From Mesostigma viride (lineage: Eukaryota > Streptophyta > Mesostigmatophyceae > Mesostigmatales > Mesostigmataceae), in the NCBI GenBank assembly GCA_009746045.1, contig RPFO01000774.1:246001-310000 (forward strand): 64,000 bases of DNA. The letters are read 5' to 3'. Below the pieces are notes generated by a model. The model saw only the letters and a program-made list of their open reading frames with translations, was not told the origin of the DNA and did no database searches. Shown here in pieces: positions 40,901 through 48,807 of this stretch. Within the stretch, counting starts at the first letter, position 1. Each line of letters begins with the position of its first letter. A program made the position numbers and the translations under genes.

Positions 40901-43664
40901 CATGAGCCTAGGTGGGCCGTGACAGTTTTCTTATTTCCCTGGCAAAGAAAACGAGGTGCACATGGCCACCGCGGTATGGGGAAACACTGTGGGTGGGAGT
41001 TTCATTACAAGCAACGCAGCGGAAGATACCTGGCACAGAAACGCTGCTGCATGTCCTAGCAGCCGTCACTTGGAGAGCGTCAACTGTGCTTATTGAACCG
41101 CTGGGTTTGCCCTGTTTCTCAAAACATTTCCGGTGATTCCTGTTTTTGTGCTGGCCCCCGTCCCTGTCCTTCAACCTGTCCGCAGCCATGTGCCTGAGGG
41201 AGCCATGGACGGCGTTCAAGGGTTGGCACTCATAGCAAAGGTGCGGTGAGCTGTGGGGGGTGGCCATCCCGGCTGGCAGAGGGGCCCGGATGAGGTAGAT
41301 GACCCCCTAATGAGTATTGGCCTCACCCATAATAGTGTGGTAGGAACGGCCCATAATAGTGTGGTAGGAACGGCGGTGCACACTCAACTGTTACCACACA
41401 GTTGGACATGCGCGATGTGGCGGCGGCATGGTTGCAACATAATTATTATTGTTGCAACCTAATTAATACTACTATTATCGCAACCTAATTATGATTGTTG
41501 TAACCTGATTAATATTATCGCAACCTAATTATTAATATTGTGACATAATGATTATTGTCGCAACCTAATTATTGTTATTGCAACCTAATTATCATTGTTG
41601 CAACGTAAGTATTCTTGTTGCGACCTAATTATTTTTGTTGCGAGTTCCATGATGCAGGCCATAGGTTCAAACGATAGGCTCTGAACGGGCAATGCTAGGC
41701 CTGTCCTTAAGGGGCAACATTTGCCCTGCATTGTACCCCTGTCTGCAGGCGTGAAGGCATGGTAAGCATCCATTAATGGTAGGCATCCAGCAACAAGGCA
41801 GCAAGTTCCAGGTTTATTATGTAGCCATACCAGGTGGATCTAGTTAAGTGAGCAATAGCGCGACCCACCGTTCTGACCTCTTTGCCAGCCCTATCGTGGT
41901 ACCTCTTTTCTCACGTATCCACTCATCGGCCTCCCTTGTCGGGCATCTCAGTTCCACACACCTCACAAGAAGATGAGACCGGTGGGAAGGTTGGGCAGGT
42001 AGGTTTTCGAGGCGATGCATGGTGTGCTCGCCAAGCAACGCCAGTATCTGCCTAAGCTGCCTAAGTATGTGGTAATACCATCCTACTTATGCGCTACGAG
42101 GCATTAACCTGTCTGCCTGCGTGCTTGCTGCTCACCATTATGTGCCCCCCTTCTCCGCCAACCTTCCCTTTATGCGTGGCGCCTGCCTGTGCCCTCTGCC
42201 CATGCTGTTTTCTTGCCCGTGCCGCATCTGTGCGCGACACCACCGCCGGGGCATCACCACCCGGGCGTCACATGCCGCAGCTGGCGGACGAATTTGCCTC
42301 CGAGCCCAAGTTCTGTTTCGCGGTGGTGAGTCCGCTCGCCCAGGGCCACGATGCGTGACTTTCGGGGGGGGTGAGGCAGTTTGCTTCAAGCCCTGTGGTG
42401 TAGACTGGGGGCGTTTGTGAGCATTGGGATGGTGTGGGATGGAATCAACAACTATTTCATTATTGTTATCTCTTACCTCTGAGTTGGCATTCGCCTGGAG
42501 TCACATATGGTGGCATGGATAGTGCCACCTTTACCTGACGATGTCTTGTATATTTGCATGCTTGCACTCTATTTCGGGTTCTCTACACCGCATGACGATT
42601 TCTGGCTGTCTGCACCGCATGACCAGGTGAGCGCGACCGAGCAGCCTCGGTGGATGGCACTCGTCCACGAGAGCTTGGCCGAGGGTTCTTCTACCGATAG
42701 GCGGAGAGGAGGGCAAGGCGATGGTGACGGGGACGATAACCGCCCACACACGCAGGCCAAGGTACGCATGCGCACATGCTTCTATTTACTATAGCAAATA
42801 GGTAAGTGTTTTACGATAGCAAATAAGCAAGTGTTTATGTAGAAAATGTTTATGGTGCTCTTTGGGGCAAAACCCCATGTCGCTGCGTCCATGCAGCCCA
42901 GATACCTGCCATCGCAACTTTGGCTGGAGACGGGGAGATATTTGTTCACGAGACTAATTGTATGGTGCCTACGTGTACGGTGCTGTGCTTACGTGTACGG
43001 TGACACCACCTAACTATGGGTGTTACAAGCCTATATATCATCATAGCCATTGCTCCACTGATGGCACTGGTATAGTCGTTAAACCTTTTTCTTACATCAT
43101 ACAACAACAACAGGCATTCTGTTTTTTCGAAGCAGATGTTGCGGTGTGTTCAACTACCCATCGTGTGCAAAGTATAACGTTTGTTGCTGACAGTAGATAG
43201 CTCAGTTGTGCACCTGCAGGGGATGCCCATGGCACACTGGTATGGCAAATGTCTCGCGGAAAGTCATACATTTTGTGCGGTAATCACAAACGATCGTTAA
43301 ACGCAGACCCCGGCTGTGTTTGAGATTGGCGTGACCTCGATAGCATCGGTTGCCCCAAATGCCCGCCAATGCAGTGAGCTGCCCTAGTCCCATTTTACTT
43401 CCATTTTTGCCCCCGCTCATCGGCATGGTTGGCACTGGCTTCACATCTTGTTACTCAACGGCACCTGTGCCATTTGTATGTGTACTTCGGTGCCGCGGCC
43501 TGCCACAGATGCTGTTGTGGTTCCCCACGCGGAAAAAGTACCTGGAGCTTCCCGGGTTGCCCAATCGTGACATCCACCGCGATTGGGTACCCATGCTGGA
43601 GGGTGTTCTGGGTGGAAACCTTCCAGGCAAATGGCGGGAGACTGAATGGCCCGAGCTCGAGTAA
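19926..43664 (+). CDS. ER J-domain and thioredoxin-like membrane protein (DNAJC16/ERdj8-like)
   Basis: Readable exons: 19926-20013, 20161-20224, 21249-21297, 22367-22444, 23041-23191, 23644-23729, 24510-24567, 25522-25635, 26169-26226, 26991-27087, 27525-27614, 27700-27831, 31813-31949, 32608-32678, 33571-33624, 34362-34645, 35533-35694, 36397-36740, 37875-37943, 38593-38877, 39752-40053, 41186-41240, 42281-42325, 42627-42761 and 43509-43664. Phases agree throughout except in exon 36397-36740 (see findings). The ~1,050-residue product has a signal peptide (MKANAVLIILFLCLA), a J domain with HPD (residues ~29-93), a Gly/Phe-rich stretch, and a thioredoxin-like domain (~150-300) with SPEC in place of WCxxC and a SLPYILGFQ cis-proline region. 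A long middle part follows, then one membrane segment (ELALVALVGITLGVMWMFG). J proteins recruit Hsp70, here presumably BiP. Exons between 42761 and 43509 may be missing; candidates begin near 42899 and 43115. Confidence 0.78.
20845..20945 (+). other. tRNA-like sequence with a B-box, intronic
   Basis: The stretch ending GGTCCTATGTTCGATTCC (about 20896-20913) contains GTTCGATTCC, a perfect RNA polymerase III B-box core. A proper T-stem and acceptor stem cannot be folded by eye, so a functional tRNA is unlikely. A degenerate tRNA or SINE head is possible. The rest of the large third intron-sized gap (20225-21248) holds nothing else recognised. Confidence 0.25.
22025..22080 (+). mobile_element. 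Diverged copy of the dispersed ~130-bp element, intronic
   Basis: The sequence with AGCAGCGCAGGCCTGAAATC followed by GGTCCGTACCATGG matches, with substitutions, the start of the element best seen at 62665-62796. It lies in the intron between exons 21249-21297 and 22367-22444. Confidence 0.5.
23959..24327. repeat. Intronic unit bounded by ~70-bp direct repeats
   Basis: The segments 23959-24029 and 24262-24327 are similar, in direct orientation, and share CTGCGGTC, AATCCAGGGT and repeated TCTTAAACCTGAG. They enclose about 230 bases with a GC-rich palindromic patch (GGCGCCGCGGCGCGGCGCGCC) followed by an AT-rich part. The unit resembles a tiny terminal-direct-repeat element, but no known class is certain. 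It lies in the intron between exons 23644-23729 and 24510-24567. Confidence 0.5.
26169..26275 (+). repeat. Partial tandem duplication of an exon in the DNAJC16-like gene
   Basis: The exon sequence TCGGGTTTCAGGGCGGCTGC at about 26185 recurs about 63 bases later at about 26248, beyond the predicted donor GTACGG (26227). The first copy keeps the reading frame and the thioredoxin cis-proline context. The second is intronic and has diverged beyond the shared block. Confidence 0.7.
27832..31378. repeat. 41-bp minisatellite, about 86 copies, intronic
   Basis: The unit starts GCCGCAGGAGGGTGGTAGAT and ends GGGGCGCCCGCTAGC. Variants are discrete: GATTTAG, GATTTTG, GAGTTAG or GAATTAG in the middle, and GCTAGC or GTGAGC at the junction, with GTGAGC usually following AGGTGGGG. 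The first unit begins with GTTAGC directly at a possible donor after exon 27700-27831. The array fills almost all of the ~4 kb intron before exon 31813-31949. Confidence 0.95.
31950..32105. repeat. 35-bp minisatellite starting at a 5' splice site
   Basis: Five units start at 31950, 31985, 32020, 32055 and 32090. The first unit begins exactly at the predicted donor GTGGGT of exon 31813-31949. Later units begin GTGGGT or TTGGGT. Confidence 0.85.
32679..33225. repeat. 45-bp minisatellite containing the exon end and donor, 12 copies
   Basis: Each unit contains CGGTCGTGCGAAATG followed by GTAGGTGGTGGGATAAGG. This repeats the last ~16 bases of exon 32608-32678 (CGGTCGTGCGATATG) plus its donor GTAGGT. 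Twelve exon-end and donor copies are lined up with 45-base spacing. A poly-G tract ends the array. Confidence 0.9.
34880..34950 (-). mobile_element. Copy of the dispersed ~130-bp element, intronic
   Basis: The plus strand shows GGTTCTCCCGATTTCTGGCC, then TGCGCTGGTTGTCTCCTTGA: the inverted start of the element best seen at 62665-62796. It lies in the intron between exons 34362-34645 and 35533-35694. Confidence 0.75.
35079..35198. repeat. 22-bp tandem repeat, about 5 copies, intronic
   Basis: The unit is CCCACTTGTTTACCAACATTTA with a few substitutions. It lies in the intron before exon 35533-35694. Confidence 0.85.
36160..36370. repeat. 11-bp tandem repeat before an acceptor site
   Basis: About 18 units of AAGCACATGAC, with AAGCCCATGGC variants at the left end, stop about 30 bases before the acceptor of exon 36397-36740. 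A clean pyrimidine tract (TGCCTCTCTCTTGCAG) follows the repeat. Confidence 0.85.
36741..36812. repeat. 18-bp minisatellite starting at a 5' splice site
   Basis: The donor GTGAGTGGCGGCTGTGGCCATG is the first unit. It is followed by three GTGGGGGCTGTGGCCATG units (one reads GACCATG) and then GTACTATACG. Confidence 0.8.
40054..40160. repeat. Duplicated exon-end and donor segment
   Basis: GACGAG|GTACGCGGT at 40048-40062, the predicted end of exon 39752-40053, recurs as GATGAGGTACGCGGT at about 40133-40147. Between them TGGTGGAGCAGGTGTGTG occurs twice. Confidence 0.65.
40591..40965. repeat. 75-bp minisatellite, five near-identical copies, intronic
   Basis: The unit starts CCTGTTGCGACATGAGCCTA and includes GACAGTTTTCTTATTTCCCT. 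Copies 2 to 5 are virtually identical and the first differs slightly. Since 75 is a multiple of 3, a 180-codon frame stays open across it. It has no splice support and lies between exons 39752-40053 and 41186-41240. Confidence 0.9.
41428..41645. repeat. Degenerate CAACCTAATTATT repeats, intronic
   Basis: About nine units of ~24 bases centred on CGCAACCTAATTATTATTGT. Each can fold weakly, as TTGCAACC and CAATAATAATT pair with neighbours. It is AT-rich in an otherwise GC-rich intron. Confidence 0.7.
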
Positions 43665-43729
43665 CTCCGTGTCAAGTCATTGTTGGATTTCGTGTTCATG
43701 TCTGCAATGAATGGTAAAATTAAATGAAA

Positions 43730-43990
43730 TTAAATGAAATTAAATTGGGAACATATCTCCGTTGGGAGTACATGTAGCACATATCCCTGAGAGGGGGCAA
43801 GTGGCTTTTCATACATTCTGGACTACTTCCTGCAAGGGTAGGGTGTAAACTACACCTGCTCTGGGTGCACAAAGTGCACCTGCACCACTATGTATTCCAG
43901 CAGCTAAGGTGCGGGCATACGGTGGAAGATCATCATGGCTAACAATGGCTAGGGCATGGCGTCTCAGCGCAGAGAATGAATGGCAAGGGC
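43730..43990 (-). mobile_element. 3' end of an ORF1-type retroelement
   Basis: On the minus strand this matches the 3' UTR of elements A1 to A3 and ends in the CTCC-CAAC-GGAG hairpin (43757-43768 inverted) and an AATTTCATTTAATT-type tail. It begins about 65 bases after the stop of the DNAJC16-like gene, so it may lie within that gene's 3' UTR. Confidence 0.7.
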
Positions 43991-44241
43991 GTGCTTGGTA
44001 CAGGGATTTTTGCCACCTGGATTTTTTTTTCATGAAAGCAAACTTAGCCCACCGTTCATTCCAGCTAGCTTTTACTAAGCTCTAGATGGTGTCACTGCCT
44101 GACGATGTACAAAATTCAAAAGATCTTGATTCTTCATATTGTAATCCACACGTATGTAAGCCACGCGCGATTGGCCTGGACCATATGCATCTCATGAATT
44201 CACGTTGAACATACAGTTACCAAGCTATCTCGATCCTTGAT

Positions 44242-44763
44242 GTAAGTAAGTAAGTAAGTAAGTACTTGCGTGTCATGCGCAAAGGCATGCCACGGAGTAC
44301 TATGCTAATCTCATTATAGAAAAATAATTACACAAAAGTCGTCTGCATCATCAAAATTACACAAATATCGTCTGCATCATCCCCCAACCGTTAAGCACTA
44401 GATGGGGATGTAATCCTCATCCGAGCTGTCCTCTACTGTAATGGCAGACGCCAGGCGGTAGTGTAGCGGCTATCCTCAGGACGAATAACCTCCACCTGCG
44501 GACTAATTCTACCCTGGCTAGCAACGGGCCGCGGGGCCCATGGGGAGAAAACAGGAGCATACCCCTCGGGAAGGTGCTTATCGCAGATGGCAGCCCATTT
44601 CTCCTTGTCAATCATGCGGGCGCGGAGTACGGACCGTCCCAGAAGCCCTGTGCACATCTTCAAGCAGTTGTGTCACATAGGTCCGGGTCGTGCCGCGCCG
44701 GTGCCCGGCGCGCGCCGGCAAGTTTGCCAGGGGGTTGCGATGGGACAAGGGGACCCTGCCATA
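44242..44763 (-). mobile_element. TTAC-tail LINE copy B1: ORF2 C-terminus and 3' UTR
   Basis: From 44763 down, the minus strand reads a degenerate RT C-terminal part (GTTRTYVTQLLEDVHRASG) and then IDKEKWAAICDKHLPEGYAP, ending near 44433. The shared 3' UTR, the long terminal hairpin and a (TTAC)5 tail follow (on the plus strand, TAAG at 44242-44264). The element is truncated at the 5' side. Confidence 0.75.
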
Positions 44764-44770
44764 GGATGAG

Positions 44771-45415
44771 GTGTCTACCTTGATATACAGTTACCAATCG
44801 TCAAGCACCTCGACCAGCCGGCAGGTGAGACCCGGGCGACGAGCCTTCTCATGGCGCGACATTCTTGCCCCCATGCAACTCACTGGTGAGCTGCAGATGT
44901 CGGCTGTCCGCCTCCCCCGCGCGCGGGGTAAGGCTGGCCCGGCACCTGTGCTCCTCACCTTTAAGTACATGGGGGACAAGCTGGCGTTCCTTAAACGTCG
45001 CAAGAAGCTCTCGGAGACTCGCTTCACGCTGGACGACGACTTGACCCTGGCCCAGCAACAGCGGCGACGCGAGCTATGGCCGACCTACCTTCAGCTCCGG
45101 CAGCGCGCAGGGGGGGAGCCGGTGTACTGGAGGGGGGTGGTCATCCACGTTGACCACAAGCCCTGGCAGGCCCCTCCTGCCACCTCAGTCAGACTAGGGA
45201 ACATATACCAGTAGTGTAGATTAGTCAGGCTTAGCCTAGCATGTGGCCCACGCGCATGTGCGCCCATAATGGCCCCCATGGATGATGCCTTCAGTATTTA
45301 GCTACGCCATGCCTACAATGGGACCTCCCATGGACGTTGCAGTCAGCATTTAGCCATGCACTATGCCTAAGCAGGGAGCTACTCTCTGCTGAGATGCCAT
45401 GTGTACACCAGCTAT
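44771..45415 (+). mobile_element. ORF1-type retroelement, diverged plus-strand copy A4
   Basis: The frame 44771-45214 contains LTGELQMSAVRLPRARGKAG, RFTLDDDLTLAQQQRRRELW and GGEPVYWRGVVIHVDHKPW. It is clearly homologous to, but diverged from, copies A1 to A3. The N-terminal half and coiled coil are absent. About 200 bases of unrelated 3' sequence follow, ending at the next LINE tail. Confidence 0.7.
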
Positions 45416-45417
45416 AG

Positions 45418-46390
45418 TAAGTAAGTAAGTAAGTACTTGCGTGTCATGCGCAAAGGCATGCCACGGAGTACTATGCTAATCTCATTAGAAAAATAATTAC
45501 ACAAAAGTTTAAACAAATATCGTCTGCATCATCCCCCAACCGTTAAGCACTAGATGGGGATGTAATCCTCATCCGAGCTGTCCTCTACTGTAATGGCAGA
45601 CGAGGCGGTAGTGTAGCGGCTATCCTCAGGACCAATAACCTCCACCTGCGGACTTCTACCCGGTTGAAGAACGCTGCGCGGTCCTCGGCCGGGTGCCCAG
45701 CATGTGGGGCATATCCGACAATTACCGAGAGCATAATGGGGGTCCGTCCTTCAAGGGAGCGGAAAGTGCACTGAAGGATTCGATTCGAGCAAAGTTTGTG
45801 GTCCACGAGCTGGGCGGCAGCGGTGGGGGAGCACAGCAGGCCCACTCCTCCCTGACCCGGTGCATGCGCCGGGCCGCACAGCAGTTGCCATTGTAGTGCG
45901 AGGGTGACACGCTGAACGGGGCCCTCAAAGGAGCGTCGGTGCTCTTGGACCCCAAGCACGTCAATGCCATATAGGCGGCAGTAGTGGACAAGCTCGTTGG
46001 CCCGCGGGGGGGCATCTCCCCCGGGCAGAGTGCGGACATTGTAGGTAGCGATGCGCAGCGAGTGGTGCCGGCGTTGGCCCAGCAGGGGGCGCCGGGGACC
46101 CGCGGTGTCGGCAGGGGGTTGGGGGGAGGCTGGCGGGGACGTGTGTGCGGCGTGAGATAACATAGTACTTTTCAACGCGCATAGGGCAGTAGGGCACCCT
46201 CCAGGCGGGCGGCGCGACTTGCTCGCCTGGTCTTGGGGTCAAAGAATGCAGCATACCGTTGGGAGTGCCGGGTTGCGAAAGCCAGCAGGCGCTCCTTGTT
46301 GCGAAGTTGGCGATGAAGGTCGCGGCTTTGACTCCGTTGCGTCGTCCGTGAGATTGGACTATCCGAGACACGCTCGGCCATCGGACGACG
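45418..46390 (-). mobile_element. TTAC-tail LINE copy B2: endonuclease joined to 3' end, RT deleted
   Basis: The minus-strand frame 46175-45585 begins an APE-like endonuclease/exonuclease/phosphatase domain: LRIATYNVRTLPGG, IDVLGVQEHRR (the catalytic Glu region), GGVGLLCS and SVIVGYAPHAG. It then jumps at about 45650 into the ORF2 C-terminal tail, the 3' UTR and a TTAC tail. The rest of the endonuclease and the whole reverse transcriptase are missing, so the copy cannot be autonomous. Confidence 0.8.
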
Positions 46391-46429
46391 GGTGTACCAG
46401 CTATAGCCTAGCCACATACCTTCCACCCC

Positions 46430-46682
46430 ATATATGTCATGCAGGCCTTCTAGGCCCTCTCCTCAAGCCGCCTTGTGTGCTTGTGCTTGTTTAGGAGGCA
46501 TGAACCATCATGGCGGTGCAGGTGCACCTTGTGCACCCAGAGCAGGTGATAGTTGTACATCCTACACCTGCAGGTTGTCGCCCTGATTGTATTACAAACC
46601 CATAGATGCCCCTTTCTCAGGGCTATGTGTTACATATCAGCTCCACACGGAGCTATGATTTTAATTAATTAATTAATTAATA
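46430..46682 (+). mobile_element. 3' end of an ORF1-type retroelement
   Basis: Plus-strand homology to the A-family 3' UTR (CAGGTGCACCTTGTGCACCC, then TCTCAGGGCTATGTGTTACA). It ends in a hairpin variant (stem AGCTCC/GGAGCT, loop ACAC, 46639-46654) and a (TTAA)n tail. Confidence 0.7.
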
Positions 46683-46817
46683 CAGTTACCAAGCTATCTT
46701 AACAGCTCAGATGAGGATTATAATATCCCCCTCTAGTGACTATATCCTGACATCCAGGAGTAATGATCGCGAATACGGTGGCGGTGGCCCTGGTTACCTC
46801 CTCTCCGACCTGATTTA

Positions 46818-47257
46818 TGCATGCGGATAATACCACCCTCATCGGGCGCCCCGAGCACATTCAGACCTGGCTGGACTGTCCGGGCTTGGAGGCGCGGGCG
46901 GAGGCGGTTTGGAGATAAGTGTCAAAACTGAGGCGATGGTGATTGGGGCTACCAGTTGCCCGTCAAAGCAACGGCTGCTAGACGAGACGTGCGGAGGTCC
47001 TGTTCCGTGATCGCGCGCTTCAAACTGCTGCCAGCTAGGGAGCATGCTCCCCGACACCGCCGACGATGTGGACATCCGCATCGGCCTGGCCGGCCTGGGC
47101 CAGGCTTCGTTCGCTCAACCCCTGCTGGCACTCGAAGGACCTGGGCGAGCACCCCAAGCGAGTGCTCTTCAAGGTCCTGGTCCTAACTGTGCTCACATAC
47201 GGCGCCGAGGCATGGACGCTCACGGACACGCTGGCCACGCACCCGGCTGGATGGCAT
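46818..47257 (+). mobile_element. LINE reverse transcriptase fragment, degenerate
   Basis: The pieces in order, with frameshifts between them: HADNTTLIGRPEHIQTWLD (the YADD palm motif, degraded), LEISVKTEAMVIG, LGSMLPDTADDVDIRIGLA, RSLNPCWHSKDLGEHPKR and VLTVLTYGAEAWTLTDTLA. This is the classic block order at the C-terminal side of LINE reverse transcriptases. It joins directly to the TAAG tail of an opposite-strand LINE at 47258. Confidence 0.75.
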
Positions 47258-47560
47258 GTAAGTAAGTAAGTAAGTACTTGCGTGTCATGCGCAAAGGCAT
47301 GCCACGGAGTACTATGCTAATCTCATTAGAAAAATAATTGCACAAAAGTTTAAACAAATATCGTCTGTGCACATCATCCCCCAACCGTTAAGCACTAGAT
47401 GGGGATGTAATCCTCATCCGAGCTGTCCTCTACTGTAATGGCAGACGAGGCGGTAGTGTAGCGCTCGGCTATCCTCAGGACCAATAACCTCCACCTGCGG
47501 ACTTCTACCCTGGCTAGCAACGGGCCGCGGGGTTTGGCCGTCCAGGCCGGGCACTATACG
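47258..47560 (-). mobile_element. TTAC-tail LINE copy B3: ORF2 tail and 3' UTR
   Basis: TAAG units at 47258-47277 (a TTAC tail on the minus strand) precede the hairpin, the 3' UTR and a short ORF2 C-terminal piece (PRPVASQGRSPQVEVIGPED). Upstream of about 47560 the sequence is unrelated. Confidence 0.75.
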
Positions 47561-47769
47561 CAGGCCCGGTTCATGCAGGACATGAGCCACGCATGAGAAG
47601 CTTGCATGAGGGGGGCACTTTGGATGCACACCCCTGTGTATTTGCATGCCGGGGTCGGCGGGCGACCCCTTGTTCTTGCCACAGCATCGTGCGAAACTGT
47701 GTTGCCAGGCCGTTGGGGGCGGTTGCGACGAGACCGCAACTTTGCAGTGCTGCTACATGAGTCCAGAAT

Positions 47770-48090
47770 ACATGGTCGGCGGTGCAGGTACACCTCGGTT
47801 GTTGACCCCTAGTAGGCCAGCAGCTTACACCCACCACCTGCAGCTAGATTGTCGATCGCCCATAGAATGTATTAAAAACCACATGCCCCTTCTCATCAGG
47901 GATACGTGTTTGCAAACGCGGGAAGCACGCTAGACAAGACCCCTTAAGGGTAGAGGGCACAATTGATAAAGAGAACTTTAGGCTTGATGTTGTAGATAGA
48001 TTAGACCGGTACGATTGCGTGTACCCATTCATGAATCCATCCATCAGGGTTAATGCTCCGTGACTCCCCAACGGGGGCACGGGTTTAATT
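47770..48090 (+). mobile_element. Two stacked retroelement 3' ends
   Basis: 47770-47905 is a weak copy of the A-family 3' UTR. A separate module at 48035-48090 ends in the hairpin CGTG/CACG, A bulge, CTCCC/GGGGG, CAAC loop (48059-48081) and a TTTAATTAATT tail. The A-to-G change in the inner stem keeps a U-G pair. Confidence 0.6.
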
Positions 48091-48189
48091 AATTTATACT
48101 ATTTATATTAATATTAATTAATTTATACTATTTATATTAATATTATTTGATTTATACTATTTATATTAATACATCAACTTCCACCCCAT

Positions 48190-48390
48190 GTCAGGCCTTT
48201 TTTGGTATGATACACCATGCATGGTGGTACAGGTGCACTTGTGCACCCAGATCGAGCAGGTGACAGTTTACATCCCCCACCTGTAGGTTGTTGCTTAGAA
48301 ATAGAATATATTAAAAAGCATGTACCCCTCAGGGATGCGTGATACATTATCCTCCCAACGGAGCTATAGATGTTATAAATTAATTCATTG
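48190..48390 (+). mobile_element. 3' end of an ORF1-type retroelement
   Basis: Homologous to 46430-46682. It ends in CCTCCCAACGGAGC (48352-48365) and a short AT-rich tail. 48391-48807 contains no recognised gene. It includes the region immediately downstream of the ALG3 gene and a copy of the dispersed element at 48710-48757. Confidence 0.6.
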
Positions 48391-48709
48391 TAACGTTCTC
48401 AGACAGGCAGTTGTACATTATATGCAATACTAGCTAGCTTGCTGGAATTTCAAATATTGGCTGCCGTCACGCCGGCCTACCGCGACATTTGTGTTAATAA
48501 TACCTAGGATATTTAAAAAAGTGACATGAAGCACATCTCCATGACCATGTGCAGGCTTCCTGTCGACGCCTGCCGCATGTAGCCGCCCATCTTCAATAAA
48601 CGCAAGGTCTCCATGCCCGAAGGGCAGCCAGCAACCGTGGGTGCAGGTAGGGACGCAGCAGTTGGGGAACAGCTACAACAGGTGACGAAACTTTGCGCCC
48701 CCACAACAG

Positions 48710-48757
48710 CCGGTATCAAGGAGACAACCAGCGCAGGCCAGAGAATCCGGACCATGG
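48710..48757 (+). mobile_element. Partial copy of the dispersed ~130-bp element
   Basis: TATCAAGGAGACAACCAGCG, then GCAGGCCAGAGAATCCGGAC. It is in the presumed 3' UTR of the minus-strand ALG3 gene. Confidence 0.75.
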
Positions 48758-48807
48758 TATGCCCAGTACATCGGGCGTACGAATCTCCCTCGTGTACAAC
48801 ACGGCAA

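Noticed and set aside
44771-45214. An independent host gene of 147 codons
   Set aside because: It is a diverged copy of the ORF1-type retroelement protein also present at 6299-8212, 11203-12335 and 59512-60334.
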